Source: Kribbella albertanoniae
GTDB lineage: Bacteria; Actinomycetota; Actinomycetes; Propionibacteriales; Kribbellaceae
Direction of reading: 5' to 3'
Assembly: GCF_004348455.1 (NCBI RefSeq)
Contig: NZ_SMKA01000009.1
Span: 19,012 to 83,011, forward strand
DNA: 64,000 nt
Within the stretch, counting starts at the first letter, position 1. Every line of letters begins with the position of its first letter. The position numbers and the translations under genes are program-made. This document shows, piece by piece, positions 18,134 to 26,122 of the stretch. The notes under the pieces were generated by a model, which worked only from the letters and a program-made list of their open reading frames with translations, did not search any database and was not told the DNA's origin.

Positions 18134-18164
18134 TTGACCTCAACCATGCTTGAGGTCGAAGACT
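18134..18164 (+). promoter_or_regulatory. MerR/SoxR-type promoter (19-bp spacer containing a dyad)
   Basis: TTGACC (18134-18139) and AAGACT (18159-18164) are 19 bases apart, the abnormally long spacer typical of MerR-family activated promoters. Between and overlapping them lies the dyad TTTGACCTCAA / TTGAGGTCGAA (18133-18143 and 18150-18160, 10 of 11 matching). Its core CCTCAA-N6-TTGAGG resembles the known SoxR box. The downstream gene is the oxidoreductase starting at 18196. No merR or soxR gene is present in the window. Confidence 0.65.
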
Positions 18165-18195
18165 GGGGCTTCGACTGGAGCGTTGGGAGCATCGG

Positions 18196-19053
18196 ATGAT
18201 CGCGGTGGGTGTGGTTCTGCCATCAGTCACGGCTCAGCGTGCGCAGGGACTGGACCTGCGGACGGCCGCGCGGCATGCGGAACAGGTCGGGCTGGCCAGT
18301 GTTTGGCATGGCGATCACCTGGCGATCGGTTCGCCTGTGCTCGACGTGATGGTCGGCTTGGCGACGGTCGCTGCGGTCACCGAGACGATCGCGATCGGGG
18401 CCAGTGTGTTCATCCCTGCGCTGCGCCCGCTCGCGTTGGCAGCCAAGCAGGTCGCGAGCGTTCAGCACCTGAGCAATGGCCGGGTCATCCTCGGGATCGG
18501 ATCCGGGGGAGGGCCCGCCCAATGGGCGGCAGCCGGGGTACCGTACGCCGATCGAGGCCGCCGTACCGATCGAGCGCTCGACCTGCTGCCCGGGCTGCTT
18601 GCCGGGGAGCCGGTCGTGGTCGATGGGCAGCGGGTGGTTCTCGAACCGGCGGTGACTCGGCCGCCGTTCTGGGTCGGCAACGCATCTGCTGTTGCATTGC
18701 GTCGTGCCGCACGGGCTGGCGATGGATGGTTCCCTTCACTGATTCCGGCCGCCGAGGTGGCGGCCGGTGCAGCCCGCTTGGCGGAGCTGGCTGACACGCC
18801 GCGGGTGATCGCTGTCGGCGCAACGGGCGCGCTCGGCGGCGACGTCGCCTCGCAAGGGGAGATCGAGGAATCCATTCGGGCGAACTACGGCCGTGCGGCG
18901 GTCGGCGTACCGATCACCGGCGGTCCACGCCAGGTCGCCGACCGCCTCGCAGAATTCCACCAGGCCGGTGCCCATCACCTCGTGATGGGTTTCGCCGACG
19001 GCGACTGGAGAACGCAATGTGACCTCCTCGCCGACGCCACAGCAACCCTCTGA
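18196..19053 (+). CDS. LLM-class (luciferase-like) F420-dependent oxidoreductase
   Basis: The 285-residue product has the TIM-barrel pattern of luciferase-like monooxygenases in the F420-dependent subgroup: an N-terminal strand (MIAVGVVLPSV), SVWHGDHL, GASVFIPALRPLALAAKQVA, and the cofactor-phosphate loop region GRVILGIGSGGG. The C-terminal helix region (GGPRQVADRLAEFHQAGAHH) is also typical. Such enzymes transfer hydride between reduced F420 (or FMN) and varied organic substrates in the cytoplasm; the substrate cannot be predicted. It appears monocistronic behind a MerR/SoxR-like promoter, which suggests a role in response to redox-active or toxic compounds. GGGAG lies 8 bases before the ATG. 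Confidence 0.85.
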   Translation: MIAVGVVLPSVTAQRAQGLDLRTAARHAEQVGLASVWHGDHLAIGSPVLDVMVGLATVAAVTETIAIGASVFIPALRPLALAAKQVASVQHLSNGRVILGIGSGGGPAQWAAAGVPYADRGRRTDRALDLLPGLLAGEPVVVDGQRVVLEPAVTRPPFWVGNASAVALRRAARAGDGWFPSLIPAAEVAAGAARLAELADTPRVIAVGATGALGGDVASQGEIEESIRANYGRAAVGVPITGGPRQVADRLAEFHQAGAHHLVMGFADGDWRTQCDLLADATATL

Positions 19054-19196
19054 TTTGCGGGCATTGCCTGTACGGCGCACTCCACCCCACCCCATCAAAT
19101 GCAGCCGGGGCGGCCGGAGTTTTCGTTCGGGACTCCTGTTGTCTGCTTTGGCGGTTTAGGGTCCAGCGCGCATCCCGCCCAGCTCTGGAGGTACCC

Positions 19197-20801
19197 GTGC
19201 CAATGTCCCGACGTTTCCTGCGCCTGCCGGTGGTTCTCGGTGCCGGCCTAGGGCTGGTCGCCAGCTCGGTGATCGGTCTTCCGGCCGGTGCGCAGACGAG
19301 CATCGCGTCCATTCACGCCGTGACCGAGACGCCAGCTCAGTTCGACGATGACGCGGGTGGCAACGCCGACGCGGATGACCCGGCGATCTGGCGTAACAAG
19401 GCGCAGCCGTCGAAGAGCCTGGTGATCACGACGGCCAAAGAGGGCGGGCTGAAGGTCTACAACCTGGCAGGTGTCCAGGTTCAGGCGTTGCCGGTGCCTG
19501 CTCCGCCGGGGCCGGGGCTCGAGAGCGGCCGGTTCAACAACGTTGACCTGTTGTCCGGTGTGCAGTTCGCTGATGGCAAGGCTGATGTTGCGGTCGTTTC
19601 CGACCGGGGACGCGACCGGATCCGCACGTACCGCATCAATCCGGGCAACGCTGCCGCGCCCCTCACGGACATCACGGCTGCGTCTGTGCCGCGCGTCTTC
19701 TCGGCGACCGAGGCCGAGGTCGAGGATCAGAACACGGCGTACGGCCTGGCTGCTTACACCGACCGGGCGACCGGCAAGCACTACGCGATCGCCAGCCGGC
19801 GGAACAACACCACCCTCAAGCTGGTCGAACTGAAGGTGGTCGGTGCATCCATCACCTACACGGCCGTGCGGAGCTACAGCCTGCCCGCCACTTTCACGCT
19901 GCCCAACGGGACGCGGTGGGCACCTTGCGACGAGCCGGGTACGACGCCTCAGGTGGAAGGCATCGTCGTCGACACGCATACCGGCAAGCTGTACGCCGGG
20001 CAGGAGGATGTCGGCATCTGGAAGCTGAACGCCAACCTCACCGGGTCATCAACGCTGGTGGACAAGGTGCGCGAGTTCGGAATCCCCGGCACCTATGACC
20101 CGGAGACCGACGAGTGCACTGCCGGGGCAGATCCCGGGTACGGCGGCGCTCACGTCAACGCGGATGTCGAGGGGCTGACCATCTTCGACGATGGTGACGG
20201 CGAGGGCTACCTGCTCGCCTCCAGCCAAGGTGACAACACCTTCGTCGCCTACGACCGCGAGGGATCGAACCGGTTCGTGACCAACTTCAGGATCGCGGCC
20301 AAGAGCACGATCGACGGTTCCGAGGAGTGTGACGGCGCCATGGTGTCAAGTGCTTCCTTCGGAAGTGCCTACCCGGACGGCCTACTCGTCGTACAGGACG
20401 GCGCCAACACCCCGGACGTGGTCGGTGACGACGGCGAGCGAGGTGTAGCACAGCGCCAGTTCGCGGGCCACGGCAGCTTCAGGAGCACCGGTCATGCCGA
20501 CGACGGACCAGCCCTGGGCCGCGTGCCACAAGGACTCGGCACGGGTGGAGAAGCGAGGGCCGTTGATGACCACCATCGTTCCGTCCGGTACGACGTTGCC
20601 GGTGGCAATGATCGTTGCGCGGCCGGCCGGGCAGTACGGGTCGGCGGCCGAGGTGTGGACGGCCGCGTCGTCGTACACGGTCTGCGGCCGGCCCCACGTG
20701 CGGTCGACGTACTGGTCGGGGACGAGGAAGGTGCCAGGGGTCAGTTCGGGCCGCAGCGAGCCGACGGCGCAGGGAGCAACGACCTGGCGGACGCCCAATG
20801 A
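19197..20801 (+). CDS. Secreted beta-propeller phytase with aberrant C-terminus
   Basis: From a GTG at 19197 (GGAGG 6 bases upstream) the protein has a signal peptide (to about LPAGAQT) and the beta-propeller phytase motifs DADDPAIW, GRFNNVDLLSGV, GQEDVGIWKLN, ADVEGLTIFDDGDGEGYLLA and ASSQGDNTFVAYDREGSNRF. It should release phosphate from calcium phytate outside the cell. Homology holds to LLVVQDGANTPDV, encoded up to about 20420. From there the frame continues for ~125 residues that are simply the antisense of the MTA phosphorylase gene. The usual final ~20 phytase residues (a TNFK-type strand) are absent. The authentic protein therefore probably ended further downstream before a deletion or misassembly. 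Function may be retained if the propeller closes without the last strand. Confidence 0.8.
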   Translation: MPMSRRFLRLPVVLGAGLGLVASSVIGLPAGAQTSIASIHAVTETPAQFDDDAGGNADADDPAIWRNKAQPSKSLVITTAKEGGLKVYNLAGVQVQALPVPAPPGPGLESGRFNNVDLLSGVQFADGKADVAVVSDRGRDRIRTYRINPGNAAAPLTDITAASVPRVFSATEAEVEDQNTAYGLAAYTDRATGKHYAIASRRNNTTLKLVELKVVGASITYTAVRSYSLPATFTLPNGTRWAPCDEPGTTPQVEGIVVDTHTGKLYAGQEDVGIWKLNANLTGSSTLVDKVREFGIPGTYDPETDECTAGADPGYGGAHVNADVEGLTIFDDGDGEGYLLASSQGDNTFVAYDREGSNRFVTNFRIAAKSTIDGSEECDGAMVSSASFGSAYPDGLLVVQDGANTPDVVGDDGERGVAQRQFAGHGSFRSTGHADDGPALGRVPQGLGTGGEARAVDDHHRSVRYDVAGGNDRCAAGRAVRVGGRGVDGRVVVHGLRPAPRAVDVLVGDEEGARGQFGPQRADGAGSNDLADAQ

Positions 20802-21017
20802 GCGCAGCGCCCAGAGGTTGGCGCGGTAGTTCACGCGGTGCGGCGGGAAGCGGTGGTCGGCGCCGTGCCGCGGGATGAACGCGACCTCGCGGCCGGCGAC
20901 CTGCCCGACGACGGGCGGTTCGCTGGGCGGGCCGAACGGCGTACTGACGTCGACGCGGCGCGCGTCCGCCAGGAACGAGTAGAAGCCGGAACCACCGAGC
21001 ACACCGATATCAACCAT
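20382..21017 (-). CDS. S-methyl-5'-thioadenosine/thioinosine phosphorylase, C-terminally truncated
   Basis: The ATG at 21017 starts MVDIGVLGGSGFYSFL, the conserved beginning of MTAP-type purine phosphorylases. Further motifs are FIPRHGADHRFPPHRVNYRA, GPRFSTRAES and GMTGAPEAAVARELALCYTS. The enzyme phosphorolyses methylthioadenosine in methionine salvage. The family normally has 260-280 residues, but this frame stops after 211. Homology breaks right after VVTDH, and the last 12 residues come from antisense phytase sequence. The conserved Asp two residues past the VTD motif, an adenine contact in human MTAP, and the C-terminal helices are lost, so activity is doubtful. It may be better called a pseudogene. 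Confidence 0.75.
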   Translation of the reverse strand: MVDIGVLGGSGFYSFLADARRVDVSTPFGPPSEPPVVGQVAGREVAFIPRHGADHRFPPHRVNYRANLWALRSLGVRQVVAPCAVGSLRPELTPGTFLVPDQYVDRTWGRPQTVYDDAAVHTSAADPYCPAGRATIIATGNVVPDGTMVVINGPRFSTRAESLWHAAQGWSVVGMTGAPEAAVARELALCYTSLAVVTDHVRGVGAVLYDE

Positions 21018-21103
21018 GAATCCGACGCTAAATGCGTCCGGCCCGCTGATGACGCGATTCGGCCGGACCGTGAGCGCTCCGTAAGGGGTGGTCCAATGTT
21101 GCA

Positions 21104-21589
21104 GTGAAGGTGACCACGGCACTGCTCGCGATCGGCGTCGTGCTGCTGCTGTTCGGCGGCTACGCGAGCTGGACCGCGGGCCGCCTGGACCGGCTGCACC
21201 ATCGCGTCGAGCTCTCCCGTGCCGCTCTGGAGACCGAACTCGTCCGCCGCGCCGCGCTGGTCGCGGAGCTCGCAGGTGCTGGCATCCTCGACCCGGCCTC
21301 GTCTCTGCTGCTCCTCGATGCCGCCCACCGGGCGCGCACCGCGTCCCCCGACGACCGCGAGCAGCGGGAGTCCGCGCTTTCCCGTGCAGTAAACGCAACA
21401 GGTACCACCGTCGAGCCCTGGGCGAGTGAGCTTGCGCTGGCGATGCGCCGGGTACAGCTGGCCCGGCGCTTTCACAACGACGTCGTCGTCTCCACCCGAG
21501 ATCTCCGGCAGCGCCGCCTCGTGCAGTGGTTCCGTTTGGCCGGCCGGGCGCCGATGCCCTGCACCATCGAGCTGGAGGACGGGCGTTGA
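21104..21589 (+). CDS. LemA-like membrane-anchored protein
   Basis: This 161-residue protein begins at a GTG with one N-terminal transmembrane segment (residues ~5-23, TALLAIGVVLLLFGGYA), followed by long amphipathic helices. The pattern is LemA-like: a helix starting RLDRLHHRVELSRAALETEL and a late RVQLARRFHNDVVVSTRDLR corresponding to the LemA ARRYYN region. The function of LemA proteins is not established. Its TGA overlaps the TTG start of the sigma factor gene by 3 bases, so the two are probably coupled. The start is less certain because only a weak ribosome-binding site is visible. Confidence 0.6.
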   Translation: MKVTTALLAIGVVLLLFGGYASWTAGRLDRLHHRVELSRAALETELVRRAALVAELAGAGILDPASSLLLLDAAHRARTASPDDREQRESALSRAVNATGTTVEPWASELALAMRRVQLARRFHNDVVVSTRDLRQRRLVQWFRLAGRAPMPCTIELEDGR

Positions 21590-22548
21590 CCGACTTCGAG
21601 GTCGAGATCGAGCGCCACAGGCATGAGCTGCGGGTGCACTGCTACCGCCTGCTCGGCTCGTACGACGAGGCCGAGGACATGGTTCAGGAGACCTTCCTCC
21701 GAGCCTGGCGCAGTCGAGACGCCTTCGAACGCCGGTCCAGCGTCCGCACCTGGCTCTACCGCATCGCGACCAACCTCTGCATCGACGACGTACGGCGGCC
21801 GCGGCGAGTCCTGCCACACCAGCTCGAGCCCGCATCGTTCCCGGCGGCGGCACTGCCGGCCCGGGACGACCTGCCCTGGCTGCAGCCGTTCCCCGACGTG
21901 CTGCTGGACCGAGCCGAGGAACCAGACGCCCAGCTGGTACGGCGGGAGACGATCGAGCTCGCGCTTCTGGTGGCGATCCAGCACCTGCCACCGCGGCGGC
22001 GCGCCGTACTGATCTTCCGCGACGTCCTCGGCTGGTCCGCCAAGGAAACCGCGGCGGTGATGGACCTGACCGTCGCTGCGGTCAACTCAGCACTCCAGCG
22101 CGCACGCCCGGTACTACGCGATCAGCTGCCACCGCATCGAGTCGAGTGGAACGTGACGCCGTCCACCACCGAGGAGCGGGCGCTGCTGCGCAAGTACGTC
22201 GACGCGTGGGAGGCGGGCGATCCGGATGCGCTGACCGCGCTCATGCACGAGGACGTGCGGATCACGATGCCGCCGTACCCGTTCTGGTTCCAGGGAAGAG
22301 CTGTGGCGCGGCGGACGATCGCCGTGAACCTGGACCCGGCGTACCGGGGGCAGTGGCGCTACCTGATCACCTCCGTCAACCGTCAGCCCACGCTCGCCGC
22401 CTATCTGCGCGCGCCGGGGGACACGGTCTTCCGGCCGTTCGGTCTGGATGTCTTCCGGATCGAGGACGGCCTCATCGCGGAGCTGACCGCGTTCGAGCGC
22501 ACCGACTTCGACCGCCATGGTCTGCCGCTCTACTTGGCCTCCGCATAG
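21586..22548 (+). CDS. ECF RNA polymerase sigma factor with C-terminal SnoaL-like domain
   Basis: The 320-residue ECF sigma factor has region 2 (ERHRHELRVHCYRLLGSYDE, AEDMVQETFLRAWRSR) and region 4 (AIQHLPPRRRAVLIFRDVLG, WSAKETAAVMDLTVAAVNSA). A SnoaL-like alpha+beta extension follows (~200-320: YVDAWEAGDPDALTALMHED, DVFRIEDGLIAELTAFERTD), as in the TIGR02960/SigJ-like groups. In such sigma factors the fused domain often replaces an anti-sigma factor as the regulator. TTG at 21586 is selected because GGAGG precedes it by 7 bases and it overlaps the previous stop. The 3' end overlaps the convergent polymerase gene by 19 bases. Confidence 0.88.
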   Translation: MTDFEVEIERHRHELRVHCYRLLGSYDEAEDMVQETFLRAWRSRDAFERRSSVRTWLYRIATNLCIDDVRRPRRVLPHQLEPASFPAAALPARDDLPWLQPFPDVLLDRAEEPDAQLVRRETIELALLVAIQHLPPRRRAVLIFRDVLGWSAKETAAVMDLTVAAVNSALQRARPVLRDQLPPHRVEWNVTPSTTEERALLRKYVDAWEAGDPDALTALMHEDVRITMPPYPFWFQGRAVARRTIAVNLDPAYRGQWRYLITSVNRQPTLAAYLRAPGDTVFRPFGLDVFRIEDGLIAELTAFERTDFDRHGLPLYLASA

Positions 22549-24194
22549 GTCTTCACGGTCGCGGTGCTGAACGCGAACCGGGTCGGCGTGGGCCCAAAGG
22601 TGAGTGTGCCGGCCAAATCGCTGGCGGTCTGGATGGCAGCGGCGACGGTTGCAGCCTCCTCGCTCGGGCAGTGCACGATGACCTCGTCGTGCTGGAAGAA
22701 GACGAGCTCCGCCTTCAACGGCCCCAGCGCCTGCCGCAACGCCGCGAGCATCAGCAACGCCCAGTCGGCTGCACTGCCCTGTACGACGAAGTTCCGCGTG
22801 AAGCGGCCGCGGGCACGGGCATGGCGGGAGTCGGTCTGCGGCTCGTCGACGGGTGGGCCTTCGAGGGTGGCGTCGTCGAGCGGCGCACCGCCCGGCGGAC
22901 AGGTGCGGCCGAGCCAGGTGCGCACCAGCTTGCCCTCCTCACCTGCGCGGGCGGCATCGTCGACGTACGCGACGGCTTGGGGGAATCGCTTGCGGAGCAT
23001 GGCGAGGTTCTTGAGCCCGTCGCCGGAAGTCTGGCCGTAGATCGCACCCAGTACGGCGAGTTTGGCCATCGCGCGGTCGCCGGCGAACGCCTGGTCCGAC
23101 ACGGCTTTGTAGAGGTCACCGGGATCACTGGCCACCTCCATCAGCGCCCGGTCCCGGGAGATCGCGGCGAGGATCCGCGGCTCGAGCTGCGACGCGTCGG
23201 CGACGACCAGACTCCAGCCGGGATCGGCGACCACCGCACGCCGGATCACCTTCGGGATCTGCAGACCGCCACCACCGTTGGTGATCCAGCGCCCCGAGAC
23301 CGTGCCGCCGGGGACGAATCCGGGCCGGAACCGCCCGTCGTGCACCCAGTCGTTGAGCCAGGACCACCCGTTGGCCGTGTAGATCCGGTAGAGCTTCTTG
23401 TGCTCGATCAGTGGCGCGACGGCCGGGTGATCGATCGTCTCCAGCTCCCAGCGGCGCGTGCTCTTCAGCTGGAACCCGGCCTGTTTGAACGCCTTCAGCA
23501 CGTCAGCCGGCAGGTCCGGCCGGACCCGGCGCCCGAACGCGGCCGACACCTCGTCAGCCAGCTCGGTCAGCCGCCGCGGCTCACCCGTCCCGCCGAACCG
23601 CTCACCCAGCAACTCCGTCAGCATCTCGCGATGCGTCGACGCGCTCCACGGGAGCCCAGCCCGGTCCATCTCAGCGGCCACCAGCATCCCGGACGACTCC
23701 GACGCGGTCAGCAATCGCATCCGATCCGGGTGCTCCGTCTCCCCATGACGCCGGAGCTGATCGGCGTACACCTGGAGCAGTGCGTCGAAGGCGATCGGCT
23801 CCTCTTGGATCTCGAATAGCGACGACTGCTCACCCGGTACGACGGCGCGCAGCGGCGGGTCGGCTGGGACAGGCGCACCGGTCATCCGGGCCCACGCGGC
23901 CGCGGCGGACCGTGGCTCGCCGAGCCGGCCGGCGTGACCGAGCAGCAAGCCCTCACTGTTCTCGATGTCGTAGCAGCGGTCGACACGGACACCACTGGCG
24001 AGCAGGCGCGGGTAGATCTCGGCCGACGCCCGCCAGACCCACCGCGTCACCTGCGGCCGCGAGCCAACCGCCGCGGCGAGATCCGGCTCATGCAGCACCG
24101 GCCCAGCAGGCTGCCCATCCGGATGCAGGGCAACGAGAACCGCCCCGCCACCCTCCTCCGGCGCAATCGCCCACCGCTCGTCCATACCCCGCAT
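22530..24194 (-). CDS. Family A DNA polymerase with 3'-5' exonuclease-like domain
   Basis: This 554-residue protein belongs to the actinobacterial bifunctional 3'-5' exonuclease/DNA polymerase family. It lacks the 5'-nuclease of PolA. The palm motifs are present: motif A VVADASQLEPRILAAIS, motif B RAMAKLAVLGAIYGQTSGDG, and motif C FFQHDEVIV with the HDE catalytic triplet. The N-terminal ~150 residues correspond to the exonuclease-like domain (CYDIENSEGLLLGHAGRLGE). It probably acts in DNA repair or lesion filling in addition to PolA. Two close ATGs are possible, 24194 and 24185; 24194 is preferred because GGGGAG lies 7 bases upstream. It converges with the sigma gene. Confidence 0.88.
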   Translation of the reverse strand: MRGMDERWAIAPEEGGGAVLVALHPDGQPAGPVLHEPDLAAAVGSRPQVTRWVWRASAEIYPRLLASGVRVDRCYDIENSEGLLLGHAGRLGEPRSAAAAWARMTGAPVPADPPLRAVVPGEQSSLFEIQEEPIAFDALLQVYADQLRRHGETEHPDRMRLLTASESSGMLVAAEMDRAGLPWSASTHREMLTELLGERFGGTGEPRRLTELADEVSAAFGRRVRPDLPADVLKAFKQAGFQLKSTRRWELETIDHPAVAPLIEHKKLYRIYTANGWSWLNDWVHDGRFRPGFVPGGTVSGRWITNGGGGLQIPKVIRRAVVADPGWSLVVADASQLEPRILAAISRDRALMEVASDPGDLYKAVSDQAFAGDRAMAKLAVLGAIYGQTSGDGLKNLAMLRKRFPQAVAYVDDAARAGEEGKLVRTWLGRTCPPGGAPLDDATLEGPPVDEPQTDSRHARARGRFTRNFVVQGSAADWALLMLAALRQALGPLKAELVFFQHDEVIVHCPSEEAATVAAAIQTASDLAGTLTFGPTPTRFAFSTATVKTYAEAK

Positions 24195-24220
24195 CCTCAC
24201 ACTCCCCACCGACACATTCG

Positions 24221-24666
24221 CACCTTGAGCACCCCTCAACCACTTCACGGGCGCCCGGGCGACTGATCCGTGCTCAAGGTGCGTGGGCTCGCACCTTGTG
24301 CACGGTTCGACCATTCGGCGGGGCGGAGGATGGTTGACCGGTGCTCAAGGTCCGTGCTTTCGCACGTTGAGCACGGTTCGATCATGGGGCCGGGGCTGAG
24401 GATGGTTGAACGGTGCTCAAGGTCCGTGGTGTCGCACGTTGAGCGCGGTTCGACCACGCGGCGGGGCTGAGGGTGGTTGAACGGTGCTCAAGGTGATCCG
24501 CGGTGGTTGAACGGTGCTCAGGGCGGACCTTGGGCACCGGTTGATCGTTTGCGGTGGGCTGTGGTGGCTGATCCGTGCTCAAGGTCGGCGGCCGGCTGCA
24601 CTTTGGGCGCGGCTCGACTATTCGGCGGAGCTGAGGGTGGTTGAGCGGTGCTCAAGGTGGGGTGGT
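24221..24666. repeat. Hairpin repeat array, locus B (about ten core copies, partly a 71-72 bp tandem)
   Basis: The whole 498-bp gap between the polymerase gene and pdxR is filled with copies of a core like GGTTGAACGGTGCTCAAGGT alternating with its inverse (ACGTTGAGCACGGTTCGACC). Consecutive opposite copies can fold: the arms at about 24269-24284 and 24291-24306 pair at 15 of 16 positions around a 6-base loop. Units beginning near 24330, 24402 and 24473 repeat with a 71-72 bp period, including the linker containing CGGCGGGGCTGAGG; later copies decay toward 24660. The family is shared with 3307-3440. It is not CRISPR-like: repeats are palindromic, orientation alternates, and no cas gene is present. 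A REP/BIME-like extragenic element is the best description. Confidence 0.8.
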
Positions 24667-24692
24667 GAGGCCAGTGGTGGGAGACTGGACTT

Positions 24693-26048
24693 ATGTGGCG
24701 GGCGGGGGATCTGGAACCGGCGGACGGGACCAAGACCGAACAGGTCGAGGCCCTCGTACTGCGGCGGATCGAGCGCGGGGATTTGTCGATCGGGTCGCGG
24801 TTGCCGTCGGAGCGGGTGCTGGCTGAGCGGCTGGGGCTCAGCCGGGTGACGGTTGTGCGCGCTCTCGACCACCTGCGGGCGGACGGCGTACTGGAGACCA
24901 AGCGGGGTTCGGGGACGCATGTGCGGCCGACTGACCGGCTGCTCGACCCGATTGCGCCGGCGTCGACTGTCAGTGCGGGGGACCAGCCGCTGCTCGATCT
25001 GCGGTTCGCAACGACCGCAGCACCGCATGATGTGGTCGAGGCGGCGGCTCAGATGGTCCAGGACACGCTGCCGCAAGCCATGGGGGGCGACGGTCCGCCG
25101 TCGGGTGGCTCTCTCGAGCTCCGTACGGCGCTCGCCGAGCGACTCACCTCTGAGGGCGTACCGACCGAGCCGGACCAACTCACCCTGACTGTTGGTGCAG
25201 CAGCAGGTCTGAACGCCGCACTGGCCGGGCTGGACCTCGGACCGGGCGTGGCGATCACCGAAACACCGACGTACCCGGCTGCCTTCGACCTGCTGCGCAA
25301 ACACCGGCTGGACGTGGCCGGGTGGCCGGCGGGGGTCTGGGACACCGACCAGCTCGCACATCTGTGCAGACGACACCGGCCGAAGGTCATCTACCTCCAG
25401 GCCGACAACCACAACCCAACCGGCCTCAGCCTCCCCGCAGACCGCCGTACGACGGTTGTCGAGATCGCCCGGCGTTATGGCGCCGCCCTGATCAGTGACG
25501 AGACCATGCGACCGCTGTGGCTGGCCAGTGGGGCGCAGGCGGACCCGTTGAGCCGCTATCCGCGGACGGTGAGCGTTGGGTCGCTGTCGAAGACGGTCTG
25601 GGGCGGACTCCGAGTCGGCTGGGTCCGCACCGGCAAGCAGCTCAGGAGGCGGATCAACACGGCCGCACAGCTCAGCGTGGCTTCGCCCAGTGCGCTGGAC
25701 GATCTGCTGGCACAGGCGATTGTGCAGAAACTCGACAAGGTGATCAGCAGGCGCCGTACCCGCCTCCGTGCCAATCTGAATGCGCTGGAGGCCGGACTGA
25801 AGACACTGGACGGCGTGACATGGGCCACGCCGACAGGTGGCATGACGCTCTGGCTGGAACTGACCGACGTACGGGCCCGGCGGGTGCTGGACGCTGCTCG
25901 CGAACGCGGCCTCCTGCTCGGTTCAGGCGACCTGTTCACGCCGGACGGGACGGATCGGCGGCACATCCGGATCCCGTTCACCGCACCGCCCGCCACGCTG
26001 CGGCTGGTGGTCGCGCGCCTCGGCGAGGCGTTGGCTCAGTCCACTTGA
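24693..26048 (+). CDS. pdxR: PdxR-like GntR/MocR-family regulator (HTH plus aminotransferase fold)
   Basis: The 451-residue protein fuses an N-terminal GntR winged helix (residues ~12-78: [40 protein letters not shown]) to a fold-I aminotransferase-like domain. The PLP lysine lies in [17 protein letters not shown], and the [16 protein letters not shown] loop is also recognisable. MocR proteins bind PLP to regulate vitamin B6 or amino-acid genes. It lies 74 bases upstream of pdxS in the same direction, which supports PdxR rather than another MocR. A palindrome resembling the C. glutamicum PdxR motif straddles its stop codon. No good ribosome-binding site precedes the ATG. Confidence 0.85.
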   Translation: MWRAGDLEPADGTKTEQVEALVLRRIERGDLSIGSRLPSERVLAERLGLSRVTVVRALDHLRADGVLETKRGSGTHVRPTDRLLDPIAPASTVSAGDQPLLDLRFATTAAPHDVVEAAAQMVQDTLPQAMGGDGPPSGGSLELRTALAERLTSEGVPTEPDQLTLTVGAAAGLNAALAGLDLGPGVAITETPTYPAAFDLLRKHRLDVAGWPAGVWDTDQLAHLCRRHRPKVIYLQADNHNPTGLSLPADRRTTVVEIARRYGAALISDETMRPLWLASGAQADPLSRYPRTVSVGSLSKTVWGGLRVGWVRTGKQLRRRINTAAQLSVASPSALDDLLAQAIVQKLDKVISRRRTRLRANLNALEAGLKTLDGVTWATPTGGMTLWLELTDVRARRVLDAARERGLLLGSGDLFTPDGTDRRHIRIPFTAPPATLRLVVARLGEALAQST

Positions 26049-26063
26049 ATCAAGGTGGACTGA
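26036..26063. promoter_or_regulatory. Palindrome at the pdxR-pdxS junction (candidate PdxR operator)
   Basis: TCAGTCCACTTGA, one base, then TCAAGGTGGACTGA form a near-perfect dyad over the pdxR stop codon and about 60 bases before pdxS. The minus-strand half reads TCAAGTGGACTGA, close to the AAAGTGGW(-/T)CTA motif I recall for Corynebacterium glutamicum PdxR. With no T-run a terminator is less likely. Confidence 0.5.
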
Positions 26064-26122
26064 AGATTGCTGCCTCCTGCCGCCTACCGTGGGACGTGAA
26101 GTCCCACGACCAGGAGGATGCA

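Noticed and set aside
20421..20801. Novel C-terminal domain of the phytase
   Set aside because: The sequence is the exact antisense of a recognisable MTA phosphorylase, so it is not a genuine added domain.
24245..24582. Small open frames over the repeat array
   Set aside because: They consist only of translated repeat units and lack ribosome-binding sites.
24221..24666. CRISPR array
   Set aside because: Repeats are palindromic and alternate in orientation, the units between copies are themselves repeated rather than unique, and no cas gene is present.
26049..26122. Riboswitch upstream of pdxS
   Set aside because: Only 74 bases are available and they contain the PdxR-like palindrome; no known riboswitch pattern was seen.
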